A program made the translations under genes and the position numbers. A DNA stretch of 38,897 nt from a virus, in IMG/VR virus record IMGVR_UViG_3300007960_003557, positions 1-38,897 of that record. One strand, 5' to 3'. Below, piece by piece: positions 27,901-35,876 of the stretch (position 1 is the stretch's first letter; each line of letters begins with the position of its first letter). Under the pieces are notes generated by a model. It saw only the letters and a program-made list of their open reading frames with translations. It was not told the origin of the DNA and made no database searches.

Positions 27901-30900
27901 TTGCTACTAACGCACAGCAAGGTATAAACTATTACGATATACACAATCAGCCAGTTAACGAAGGAATACAATTATTCAGTAATGGGTTGATTGGATTTAG
28001 GGATAGAGATTATTTTACAAATCTTGGTCTCAGTACTACTACCCAGGCAAAGTTTTATCAAGGACTTATTAAGAATAAAGGTACGTTGAATGCTCTTAAT
28101 GCACTCGAAGGAGCAGTATTTGGCAATTTGTCTAGTGACATTGACTGGTACGAAAACTGGGCTGTTAGAGTTGGCGAGTACGGAGCGTTAGATTCTAATT
28201 ACTTTACAGAAGTAGAGTTAGACGAATCACTTTTTGATAGTAATCCAAGCTCACTTCAATTAATAGGCAATGGGGTCACAGAACAAGATGACATTATTGG
28301 TTATTCTGAACACGACATCTACAAGTCTTACGGCGTATATGATCCAAACTTCTTACGCACAGAAACATTAGATGTGCCCAACCCACTAAAACCTTTGCCG
28401 GTGGCTGGATTCGCCAATCTTGATGATGTTGATCGTACTTTATTTGATTTAAACAATTACGAAGATCTTTCATCGGTGGTTAACGAGATTCGCACAGGCT
28501 ATAAAATCTGGGTAGCAAGAGATTTTACAGAGAACTGGAATGTATACCGTGCAAGTATAATTCGTGGAATTCTTTTTGCGATGCGTCATCAAGTTGACGA
28601 TCAAGTTGAAGTTATACATAACAGAGATCACGGCCTTACAGTAGGTGATCTGGTTGTTATTAAAAATTTCGACACAAGATTTGACGGTGTATACAAAGTT
28701 AATACCGTTATAGATACAACACGTTTTACTATAACCTTAACACAAAATCTACAAAGTCTTGTTGATGAACAAGCAGTTGCAGGAACAGGTACGTTGTATG
28801 TGTTTACAACATTAAGAGTAGATATTCCAAGCCAGATACAAACAGTCTATCCGGTACAGGGATGGGTAGAGGGTGATAAAATATGGGTTGAAAATTTAGA
28901 TGCCAACGGTAACTGGGGAGTTTACAATAAAAACAGCCCATGGGTAAACAATGACAAATTGCAATTAGAACGTAGTAAGTTGTACGGCGATGATGACTTT
29001 GGTAGTGTAGTTGACCTTGATCCTGATTCAGGACAAGTTTTATATGTTGGTTCGCCGGGTTCGGTATTGGGTCGTGGGCAAGCCGCAAGCTTCTTAAGAT
29101 CTAGTACTAACACCTGGAGCTTTGCAACATCATTTTCTGCTAGTGCGAATGACAGAGTTAATAGTTTTGGTAAATCCATTGCTAATGCCGATGGAATACT
29201 AGCAGTAGGTGCTCCTGACAGTGTAAGTGGAACAGGTGCTGTTTTTATATACCGTAACGGCGAGCATCAACAAATAATTACACACCCCACAGGTGCCTCT
29301 ACTTATAAATTTGGGGAATCGGTGGCGTTGAGTAGGGATGGACTTTATCTTTATGTTAGCGAGCCTGGAAATGCTACAGTATATTGCTACGCAATTCAGA
29401 GCAGAGAAGTAGAATCAGAAACTATAACAGGTGACGGATTTACGGACACATTTACTCTTGGCTTCAGTTCCGACAATGCGATTGATTTGTTGGTTATACC
29501 AGTGTTAAAGACCGATAACGAAAAATTACCTACTATAGACTATACAGTTAGCGGCAACGATATAATTTTTGACGCAGGCGCTATTCCTGCTCTTCTTGAG
29601 AACATAAGCATTGTTAAGCGTCAGTTCTATTATAAACTAATTGGTTCTGTTACAGGACCTGCAGGCATCAACTTTGGTGTTTCAATTTCAACTAATCGTT
29701 ATGGTGATGTTCTAACAGTTGGTGCAAATGAGCGACAGGTTGATAGTGTTGAAAAAGAAGGTTCTGCTTATGTATACCATAGAACTATAACAGAATTTAC
29801 AACAGATGGTATTAGTTCAACTTATACAGCACCAGACAGCTTTAATACCAACTACTATAGAGTAACTCTCAATGGTACAGAAATGGTTGACGGCACGGAT
29901 TACTATACTGTGTCTCCTGCAAGTATACAGTTTGGCGAGTTTTCTGTTCCAACTATAGGACAAAAACTTAGATTTGAAACCAACCAGTTTGAGTTGGATC
30001 AAACAATAACAGCTTATAATCAAGGACTAATTGGGCAGAGATTTGGACAGAAAGTAGAACTCTGCGGATCAGGATGTAATTTATATATTACTAGCCCAGA
30101 ATACTTTACCAATACTTACACAAGAGGTGCTGTCTATAGATATCTCAATGTAGGCAGAATTTTTGGAGAAGTTGTAGGCGAATATAAAGTAGGTACTACT
30201 GTAACTACTCCTACAGTTACTCCGGGCCATGGAATGATTATTAATGATAGGTATGTACAATTTAGTTCATCATCACTTGCGCATGTAGTTGCACAAATTA
30301 ATGATGCAGATATTCCTGGTATAACAGCCGAGATTGTAGCCAACGGATCTACTAGCCAACTTAAAATAACCAGCGATGTAGTTGTGGCAAATGAAAAACT
30401 TGCAATTAAAACTGCAAGTGGTAGCACAGCAATAACTGATTTAGGATTAGATCTTTACAAGTTTGCGCAAATTATTACACACCCAAACAACGAAGGCGAA
30501 AAATTTGCAACTGGATTTGCACTATCGCAAGGTGTTGGTAAACTTGTCGTAGGCAGCGACGGTGGTGATGTTACTGTTGACACAACTTTTGATAAGTCAA
30601 AAACAGAAACCACATTTGACTCTGGTAGCACAACTTATGTTCTGTTAGTTGAAGATAGTGGTGCAGTTTATGTATACGATTTAATGGATAATCCGTATGC
30701 TACTCCTAATAATCCTTCATTATTTGCATACTCACAAAAATTAACTGGTACAGATTTACAAACTGGTTATAACTTTGGTTCTGACATAGCAATAGTTAAT
30801 AATATGATGGTAGTAGGTGCGGCCAGCGATTTTAATTTAGTAACTGGTGGCGGCAGTGCTTATTCATATTACAATGAGAGTAGTAAATCTGGATGGGAAC

Positions 30901-33900
30901 TACTTAGATATAAAGAGCCAAGGGTAGCTATTGATGCTATAAACTCTGCGTTTATATACAATAAGAGATCACAGACTATTTTTAATTATTTTGATATTTT
31001 AGATCCTGCTAAAGGGAAAATCTTAGGTATAGTAGATCAAGAATTGGATTATATAGAAGATTACGACCCTGCAAGTTATAGTACAGGTACCAGTGCTAAC
31101 ATAATTCTCAACACCAGCTTCTACTGGAGTGATCAACATGTTGGCAAAATATGGTGGGATACCAGTAAAGCAAGTTTTATAGATTATGAGCAAGGAACAT
31201 TAGCATATAGAGAAAAGAATTGGGGTGCATTATTCCCGGGAAGTAGTGTTAACATTTACGAGTGGGTGGAAAGCGAATTTTTACCAAGTCAATATGTTGA
31301 AGCAGGTGGTGACGGAATACCTAAGCACGAAGATGACACAGCATACACTATCGTTAACTCTGTTGATCCAGCATCTGGAATAATTGTACAAAAATACTAC
31401 TATTGGGTCAGTGGACGAACCAGTGTTGATGTTAATAAATCTTTAAGAACTCTTAGCACTAGCACTCTTGAAAAATACATTTCAAATCCTAAGGACCAGG
31501 GAATAGTATATCTGGCAGCTTTAGCACCTAATAGTGTGTCGGTGTTCAATGTTGCAAGTCGACTCTCGGCTAAAGATACAGTACTTCATATTGATACTAG
31601 TGTTCTTAGTAGTGATAACTTAATACACAATGAATATAGTTTAATACAACAAAATAATCCAACATCTATTGTGCCTACTAAGGTAATTAATAAACTAAAA
31701 GATAGTTTGATTGGAGCCGATGTAAGTGGTAGAGTAGTACCTGACCCAACTTTAAACCCACAAAATCAAATTGGTATATTAACAAGACCAAGACAAAGTT
31801 TATTTGTGAACAGGGTAGCGGCAGTAAAAGTCTTTGTTACAAAGTTAAATTCAATCTTGAAGAATCATCCTGTACTACTAATTAATAGTACTAAGAATTT
31901 GTATACTGAAGAGGCAAAACCAACAGAGTATGATGCTGAAGTTAACTCATTTACTGAAATATCTTATTTAGATACCACTGAGTTTGCAGATGGATACAAA
32001 CTATTAATACCTGTTGATACTCGCTATGACGGAAAATGGTCATTATATACATTCAACGGTGAAACTCGAGAGTTTGAACTTACTAAGGTACAGTCTTTTA
32101 AAACAGAGCTTTTATGGACACCAACTGATTGGTACGATAGTAGTTATGTTGATGGACACGATATTAACTATACCGTTAACACATATGGCGAAATACAAGC
32201 ATTAACATTAGCTGAAGATTATTATGTTAAAGTAAATGACGACGGGTCTGGGCGATGGTTAATCTATAGAATTAACGCCGATGCTACAAGAACATTGATA
32301 GCCGCACAGTCAGCAACAGTATCAGTTTCAACATCATTGTATGATCCTACAGTAGGAGGTACAGGATTTGATGCTTCTGTATTTGATGTTGTTGCTTTTG
32401 ATCCACAGTCTAATGTAGAATTGAGCGATATTTTTAATGCTGTATTTGACGAATTATTGACTGATAGTCTAGCTGTTGAGTTTAACAATTTGTTCTTCTC
32501 AATGGTTAATTATGTATTTGAAGAACAACAGGCACCAGACTGGATCTTTAAGACCAGTTTTATTGATGTTGTACACAATTTGAGAACACTTGATCAGATA
32601 CCAAACTACGTTAAAGATAACACAAGTTTCTACGAAGATTATATTAACGAAATTAAGCCATACAAAACTAAGGTAAGAGATTTCCAACCAACCTATACTA
32701 AGTTAGATGAAGCAACTGGAACATGGACAGATTTTGATGTCCCAGCAAGATATTTCTCAGCTGATGAGTCCTATAGATCGCCAAACATTCAAATTAGTTC
32801 CGAATCTACATATTTTGACGCAGATCTATATAAGCCTTACCGCGACAACTACAAATTAACTGTTGGCGAAATAATTGTTGGCAACGCTGGCGTTCGTTAT
32901 ACATTACCGCCAAACATTGCAATTACAGGCGGTGGTGGTAGTGGTGCTGAAGCAGTATCAACAGTTAATCCAGCTACTGGTACAATAACCAGTATTACAG
33001 TAACTAAAACAGGGTCAGGCTACACATCAACACCAACAGTTATTGTAAATGGTTTAGGAGAAGGCGGAACAGCATATCCGATAATGCGTAATGACGGAAC
33101 ACATCCTCATATGCTGGTTAGGTCTATAGATAGTACTATTAAATTTGATAGAATAACCTATTCAAGTAATGTAACACAATGGCAGGCTAATACAGCATAC
33201 GAAAATACTATCGTTGTTGATGGAAACAATGCTAATTGTTATGATTTAAATAGAATTGAGTATGATAGTTATATTGGAGTTGGGTCAGAGGATATAGATG
33301 TAACAGATCTATTCTTCAAGCCCGACGGTACAAAGATGTACGTCACTGGTAATAATACCGACACGGTATATGAATACAATTTAAGTACACCGTGGGAGAT
33401 TGACACAGCAAGTAATATTGCGATCGCTAATGTTTATACACAGGACTCTAGTGTACAAGGTGTTTATTTTAGAAGCGACGGCGAGCGTATGTATACCATT
33501 GGTATTAATACTGACAGTGTATACGAATATAGACTAGCTACACCATGGAGCGTAAACACAGCCGCTAATATTTCAGTTAAGAGTATTGTGAGTGAAGAGG
33601 CAAGTGCTCGCGCAGTTGAGTTCAACAACGACGGTTCCAAGATGTACATCTTGGGTACGTTAAGTGATACAGTATTTGAATATGATTTGACTGTACCTTG
33701 GTTAGTATCGTCGGCTTCTTATAGCTCTCGTAGCTTATATGTTGGCAGTGAAGAAAACATTCCAACAGGTATGCGATTTAGACAAGATGGTAAAGAACTC
33801 TATATTGTTGGACAACAATACAATAAGATATGGAGTTACGTTTTAACAACCCCGTTTGATGTAAGCACTGCAACAGTACATAATTCATCAGACTTAGAAA

Positions 33901-35876
33901 CAACTCAACCAACAGGATTGTATCTTAGAGCAGATGGTACCAGATTATATATTGCAGATCCTGTTAGTGACTGGGTACAGCAGTATAACTTTAACAGCGA
34001 CGGTATTATCCCAATCAATGGTAATTTATATATTACCAATGGTAACATTATATTCTACAATAACACAGCATACCTAGCAACAAATGCTAACGTAAGTTCG
34101 CAGACTGTTTTTGACTTTACACGTTATACCGAACTTAACAGTGGCAATGTATTATTAAATGCCGCCGACAGAATCACCAGTTATTATGTCCCTGGATACG
34201 GACGCCCAGCAAAAGATCTTGATCAGTTAATGTTCGGTACAGGTTATCCAGGTACTAGGGTTGAAGGTAAAGTATTCTCAGCTAATAGTTTTACACTTAC
34301 AAGTAATATAATTGGATTTAGTTATACTGGACATAAGATTACTAGTGCCAACACACAGCAAGTTGACTTTATTGAGCGTGGATTTAATTTAAATGATCCA
34401 ATTAAGATTGAAGGTTTGTACGACAACTTTAACTTTGAAAACAATGCCACATTTAGAGTTGTAAGTTTAGCACGTGATGAAATGATGTTATCAGGACAGC
34501 CAATTGAGAGTGTTGTTACATTATTCTTAGGTAATAACATTACAGTTAACGCTGGTGACTATATCACACAAGCAAATAGTGTTGGTAATGCTCGGGTACT
34601 TCATAATTACACTAATCAGCCAAACATCGCTGTTATACACGAAACACAAGGCTTTACTAAACTTGACAGCAATGTTATTAGCATCAATGGTGTAACAACT
34701 ACAGCTAATGTTAGAGATGTTCTAAGCACAGGCACTGCTAATGTTAAGATTAGTAACTTGTATATTGACAATCTATTAGACAGTAACATTGTAAGTTTCT
34801 ACACAGATACAGCAATTGGTACAAGACCAGAAGATATTAACATTGTTGGTGGTTTCTACTTAGATGGTTATAACAGTCACGCACCAGAAGAACTTGTTCC
34901 TGGTAGAATGTTTGATGCACTTGAAATGCGTGTGTTTACAAACACAGCATCAAACACTGCAAGTTATGGCTTTAGAGTGTTTGAACCAATGAGCGGTGAT
35001 AGACAGTATTATAGAATCAGTGCTAACAGTACAACAACGCTTAGTGCTAACTTGGCCGTAGGTGATGTAAACTTGTTTGTTGACGATGCAAGTGTACTGC
35101 CAGATCCAGGTGCCGCAGTTGGTATCCCAGGTGAAGTATTCATTAACGGTGAACTTATTCACTACTATCAGAAATACGATGCCGCTAAGATACTAACAGC
35201 AAGTGTATGGACAGCAAATACAGAATTTGCTACAGATAGTTTAATTACGTTTGACAGCAATGTGTTCTTGGTATTAGGCAATGTATATGCTAACAGCACA
35301 AGTTATATTGACACAACAAACATTAAACAAGTTTACGTTAACTCACTATCACAACTACGTCGTGGTGTTGATGGAACAGGTTCGCCAGAACTACACACAG
35401 CAAATACTCGCGTAGTTGATAGTTCATTGGCACAGGTACTACCAAATATTGTACCAACAACCACAACAACATTAACAGGCGAAAAGACTGTAACAGCTAA
35501 CGTAACATGGCGTGTTGGATTAAGCAAAACTATCAGTGCAAATATTGGTGACTATATGACAATGACCAGCCCTGCGGCTAATGTAAGAATACTGGACACA
35601 GTTGCTAATGCTAACGTAGTAGCAGTACACTTTGTCAGTGGTAACTTAACAATCGGAAGCACTGCTAACGTACTAATTAACGGCACTGCAACACAGGCTA
35701 ATGTTGCAACAATGCAGATATTAGGTGCGGTTGAAAGCGATGGAAATGTCAGTGTTACTGGCAAGACAATTAAACAGGACTACTTATGGAAAGCATATGG
35801 CACTGGTGATACACTAGAGTCTAGCACTACAGAATGGGCTACTTGGATTAAAGATGAGAGGAGTTATACTCCATGA
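21957..35876 (+). CDS. Giant modular baseplate/tail structural protein (gp7 position), 4639 residues
   Basis: This single frame fills 13.9 kb. The N-terminus (about 1-145; LPSIFQTDTNKKFLNATLDQ, GYIGRKLAPSYKS) is of the kind seen in large wedge proteins of marine T4-like phages. Next come a cupredoxin-like domain without copper ligands (about 165-245; ITLARGGTYKFIID), GGSGY repeats (about 490-610 and 3635-3710), a carbohydrate-binding-like W/Y module (about 1928-1972), a seven-blade FG-GAP propeller (about 2345-2975), a second five-repeat propeller (about 3755-4020) and a C-terminal duplicated module. No signal peptide or enzyme motif is seen. AGGTGA precedes the ATG by 6 bases. Position after gp6 suggests the gp7 place, but a fibre-like or host-glycan-binding job is likely for the propeller part. 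Confidence 0.75.
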   Translation: MAVIKTHSFLPSIFQTDTNKKFLNATLDQLVSEPNLIRVDGYIGRKLAPSYKSTDSYVSEPSTDRQNYQLEPGVVIQNSVTKQISFATTYQDTLNRIGYHGGLTNNHNRLFDNEFYSYDPKVDLDKFINFSQYYWLPQGPDSVLVSSSNVPREKTYTVTYNTTNNEYIFTDNNNIPNPKITLARGGTYKFIIDEQNNNFWLQTKPGISGTDPDRPNLTTRTILGVNNNGEDQGTVTFKVPLEDAQVRFTGMTISGNADYATNLAFSQVIGAKPQDLIDLYGGIDGPVRYLDGTTVAFINLAYIDDQFWVNTQRTVDGVAYFDQSNLVTMAERTSIYTISLQPDSNGDDRILLFPVTTVADETKIRVVGGEANAAKEYYKRLNVFNEVPPITANLPVLYYQSGSDPDAVGFIRIIDTESHTIDPDIEILGKINYTSPNGIVFTNGLKIRFDTSVVSAYQNKDYYIEGVGTAIRLIDADQLIAQEDINKSFIVDGGTGYAIGDKLAVVGGTYTEQAKVYVDTIDANVATASGTINSFTGALTEIEVVNGGSGYLSAPDVTISPAPFGGTNATASATVTNGVVTAITITSGGSGYDTIPSITIDDPESGPITGFSVYRRGKYSVLPTNSVEVTGGTGSGARLEIYLQPMDANYVTINRSSLDSNPWSRSNRWFHLDVLSRTAIYNSTDVVFNQTQRAQRPIIEFKADYQLYNSGAVAKKHVDQLDTTITNAFTQVNGIVCIDTEKLTVGSLTLFDGDRIIFANDVNNNVRNKIYDFSIELASESPSDLYKAYLVEATDAIVEQRNTVLVLSGTNGGKQWHYNGTSWTTSQIKSQSFQEPLYDLIDTSGVSFSDTTTYNGSVFSGSKLFAYRRGTGSNDAILGFPLSYKNFANLGDIQFDNNFDSETFTYLLSSGDIETKKHNSGYLQKNISVTEVARENIWAINKNFSRQYQVYNFTYTGESNLFPIDALPDTSLNQPNIKVFVNNQTIDSTNFATTQVVDRYAILVNSEILTVGDAIFVAVFNQNAVQNSAYYEVPKNLDINSLNKNLSTLTLGQMRNHLITLKNNALNVVGSVPGNSNLRDITYSNNGGSILQHSSPAIYSNLFLNHPTMNFVDAISLANREYTKFKDKFLELSANLEIDLNDISGSVDAIINKIHEVKNESFPWYYSDMVPHGTTDRVELPPYEIYDPELLTYEITRIFDDTTPSNKAVFVYLTRRANNVTTKVLLVKDRDYTFNKDRPAITFTSSFRLLFNDKINIVEYNNTDGSWVPETPTKMGMFPKFYPEKYTDNTLRTPVPVIQGHDGSLTPAFNDFRDDLLIELERRIYNNIKVNYDINTFNLHDYIPGKFRPTDYTRQEFNQIISQKFLAWVGTNRLDFSTNTHFKSSDPFTYNYKNFTDIINGESLPGTWRSVFRHFYDTDRPHTHPWEMLGFSQKPSYWEDRYGPAPYTGGNNVLWSDLSLGYIHDGERAGFDLRYQRPNLSQFIPVDEAGNLRSPNETLVTDFDSAQANSSYAVGDIGPAELAWRRSSEYPFAVHLALALAKPGRYFGLQLNTKNYKRNSWTSQFEINLKGQHLTPQEVMVHGYTDSAGTVERTAGYINWIRDYVKNLGVGDASGTIKTNLKLLDVRLVYKVAGFTDKKFIELLAEQNSPTSVTDSVLIPDENYRLELHSGAPVSRISYSAVIVEKSPNGYSVSGYDLTNPYFSIIPSEPNNNSYVVTSGTQRGVIYRDFKKSRFTIPYGFEFNTKQQVVDFLVGYQRFLIAQGFIFKDRDVDLQEQKDWILSVKEFLHWSGQGWRNGNIIVLSPVSSTLRVYNQSAVVGHVVNDSTHNRVLDLNFKAITKNNFTVNRESSLFTFTSNSQQTVGFAEFGMIQYEHLLILDNVTDFNDVIYVPELGNRQYRIKLSGSKTGSWNGSLELPGFIYSSDKIDSWQAGIDYLKGTIVQYKEKYYTALKNIVAASTFQTTSWKQIAKEELRSGIINNFATNAQQGINYYDIHNQPVNEGIQLFSNGLIGFRDRDYFTNLGLSTTTQAKFYQGLIKNKGTLNALNALEGAVFGNLSSDIDWYENWAVRVGEYGALDSNYFTEVELDESLFDSNPSSLQLIGNGVTEQDDIIGYSEHDIYKSYGVYDPNFLRTETLDVPNPLKPLPVAGFANLDDVDRTLFDLNNYEDLSSVVNEIRTGYKIWVARDFTENWNVYRASIIRGILFAMRHQVDDQVEVIHNRDHGLTVGDLVVIKNFDTRFDGVYKVNTVIDTTRFTITLTQNLQSLVDEQAVAGTGTLYVFTTLRVDIPSQIQTVYPVQGWVEGDKIWVENLDANGNWGVYNKNSPWVNNDKLQLERSKLYGDDDFGSVVDLDPDSGQVLYVGSPGSVLGRGQAASFLRSSTNTWSFATSFSASANDRVNSFGKSIANADGILAVGAPDSVSGTGAVFIYRNGEHQQIITHPTGASTYKFGESVALSRDGLYLYVSEPGNATVYCYAIQSREVESETITGDGFTDTFTLGFSSDNAIDLLVIPVLKTDNEKLPTIDYTVSGNDIIFDAGAIPALLENISIVKRQFYYKLIGSVTGPAGINFGVSISTNRYGDVLTVGANERQVDSVEKEGSAYVYHRTITEFTTDGISSTYTAPDSFNTNYYRVTLNGTEMVDGTDYYTVSPASIQFGEFSVPTIGQKLRFETNQFELDQTITAYNQGLIGQRFGQKVELCGSGCNLYITSPEYFTNTYTRGAVYRYLNVGRIFGEVVGEYKVGTTVTTPTVTPGHGMIINDRYVQFSSSSLAHVVAQINDADIPGITAEIVANGSTSQLKITSDVVVANEKLAIKTASGSTAITDLGLDLYKFAQIITHPNNEGEKFATGFALSQGVGKLVVGSDGGDVTVDTTFDKSKTETTFDSGSTTYVLLVEDSGAVYVYDLMDNPYATPNNPSLFAYSQKLTGTDLQTGYNFGSDIAIVNNMMVVGAASDFNLVTGGGSAYSYYNESSKSGWELLRYKEPRVAIDAINSAFIYNKRSQTIFNYFDILDPAKGKILGIVDQELDYIEDYDPASYSTGTSANIILNTSFYWSDQHVGKIWWDTSKASFIDYEQGTLAYREKNWGALFPGSSVNIYEWVESEFLPSQYVEAGGDGIPKHEDDTAYTIVNSVDPASGIIVQKYYYWVSGRTSVDVNKSLRTLSTSTLEKYISNPKDQGIVYLAALAPNSVSVFNVASRLSAKDTVLHIDTSVLSSDNLIHNEYSLIQQNNPTSIVPTKVINKLKDSLIGADVSGRVVPDPTLNPQNQIGILTRPRQSLFVNRVAAVKVFVTKLNSILKNHPVLLINSTKNLYTEEAKPTEYDAEVNSFTEISYLDTTEFADGYKLLIPVDTRYDGKWSLYTFNGETREFELTKVQSFKTELLWTPTDWYDSSYVDGHDINYTVNTYGEIQALTLAEDYYVKVNDDGSGRWLIYRINADATRTLIAAQSATVSVSTSLYDPTVGGTGFDASVFDVVAFDPQSNVELSDIFNAVFDELLTDSLAVEFNNLFFSMVNYVFEEQQAPDWIFKTSFIDVVHNLRTLDQIPNYVKDNTSFYEDYINEIKPYKTKVRDFQPTYTKLDEATGTWTDFDVPARYFSADESYRSPNIQISSESTYFDADLYKPYRDNYKLTVGEIIVGNAGVRYTLPPNIAITGGGGSGAEAVSTVNPATGTITSITVTKTGSGYTSTPTVIVNGLGEGGTAYPIMRNDGTHPHMLVRSIDSTIKFDRITYSSNVTQWQANTAYENTIVVDGNNANCYDLNRIEYDSYIGVGSEDIDVTDLFFKPDGTKMYVTGNNTDTVYEYNLSTPWEIDTASNIAIANVYTQDSSVQGVYFRSDGERMYTIGINTDSVYEYRLATPWSVNTAANISVKSIVSEEASARAVEFNNDGSKMYILGTLSDTVFEYDLTVPWLVSSASYSSRSLYVGSEENIPTGMRFRQDGKELYIVGQQYNKIWSYVLTTPFDVSTATVHNSSDLETTQPTGLYLRADGTRLYIADPVSDWVQQYNFNSDGIIPINGNLYITNGNIIFYNNTAYLATNANVSSQTVFDFTRYTELNSGNVLLNAADRITSYYVPGYGRPAKDLDQLMFGTGYPGTRVEGKVFSANSFTLTSNIIGFSYTGHKITSANTQQVDFIERGFNLNDPIKIEGLYDNFNFENNATFRVVSLARDEMMLSGQPIESVVTLFLGNNITVNAGDYITQANSVGNARVLHNYTNQPNIAVIHETQGFTKLDSNVISINGVTTTANVRDVLSTGTANVKISNLYIDNLLDSNIVSFYTDTAIGTRPEDINIVGGFYLDGYNSHAPEELVPGRMFDALEMRVFTNTASNTASYGFRVFEPMSGDRQYYRISANSTTTLSANLAVGDVNLFVDDASVLPDPGAAVGIPGEVFINGELIHYYQKYDAAKILTASVWTANTEFATDSLITFDSNVFLVLGNVYANSTSYIDTTNIKQVYVNSLSQLRRGVDGTGSPELHTANTRVVDSSLAQVLPNIVPTTTTTLTGEKTVTANVTWRVGLSKTISANIGDYMTMTSPAANVRILDTVANANVVAVHFVSGNLTIGSTANVLINGTATQANVATMQILGAVESDGNVSVTGKTIKQDYLWKAYGTGDTLESSTTEWATWIKDERSYTP
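23434..23760 (+). repeat. GGxGY beta repeats in the giant protein
   Basis: Three units ending or starting with GGTGY, GGSGY and GGSGY, each followed by hydrophobic strands and a P-x-[VI]-T-I type segment. A fourth unit of the same kind recurs about 3,100 residues later (GSGYTSTPTVIV, near 33015). The pattern is common in phage and surface beta-solenoid-like proteins. Confidence 0.6.
27738..27870 (+). other. Carbohydrate-binding-like (CBM5/12-type) module in the giant protein
   Basis: Residues about 1928-1971 read SWQAGIDYLKGTIVQYKEKY and then YTALKN...TTSWKQI. This is the W-x-A-x-x-x-Y..G..V.y..k.Y.A pattern of chitin-binding-type modules. Related W/Y patterns occur near 33179 and 35206. Ligand unknown. 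Confidence 0.45.
28984..30886 (+). repeat. Seven FG-GAP-like blades forming an integrin-type propeller
   Basis: Seven F-[GA]-x-x-[IVF] blade starts occur near nt 28993 (FGSVVDL), 29167 (FGKSIAN), 29311 (FGESVAL), 29671 (FGVSIST), 30039 (FGQKVEL), 30504 (FATGFAL) and 30774 (FGSDIAI). Each is followed by a hydrophobic [LV].VG..-type strand and, in most blades, an [AS].[VA]Y.Y strand. Uneven spacing shows domains inserted between blades 3-4, 4-5 and 5-6. Confidence 0.7.
33265..34010 (+). repeat. Second propeller: five tandem repeats of about 51 residues
   Basis: Five DG-x-x-[ML]-Y repeats begin at nt 33324, 33477, 33630, 33786 and 33933, a period of 51, 51, 52 and 49 codons. Each unit has F..DG.kMY..G, then [TS]D.V[YF]EY.L..PW.[VI]..A. 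The pattern resembles YVTN/WD-type beta-propeller blades. Confidence 0.75.
34554..34715 (+). repeat. C-terminal module copy 1 (ING-T-ANV type)
   Basis: GDYITQANSVGNARVL followed by AVIHETQGFT, SNVISINGVTTTANV. A second copy lies 993 bases (331 codons) downstream at 35547-35706 (GDYMTMTSPAANVRIL, VAVHFVSGNLT, ANVLINGTATQANV). Duplicated module at the end of the giant protein. Confidence 0.6.
35547..35706 (+). repeat. C-terminal module copy 2 (ING-T-ANV type)
   Basis: Second copy of the module at 34554-34715, in the same order of motifs (GDY, NVRIL, VAVH, ING, ANV). Between the copies lies a segment with PGEVFINGELIHYY, a pattern often seen in phage tail proteins. Confidence 0.6.
35856..35863 (+). 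promoter_or_regulatory. Strong ribosome-binding site that sets the long start of the gp8-like gene
   Basis: GAGAGGAG ends 9 bases before the ATG at 35873, which overlaps the stop of the giant gene (ATGA). This supports the long start for messages that read through from upstream. Confidence 0.6.

Noticed and set aside
30134-30427. Minus-strand open frame of 97 codons within the giant gene
   Set aside because: It is fully antisense to a clearly coding beta-rich region, with hydrophobic bias typical of shadow frames.
33265-34010. CRISPR-like or DNA-level tandem repeat
   Set aside because: The 51-codon period exists at protein level only; DNA units differ widely and there are no spacers.
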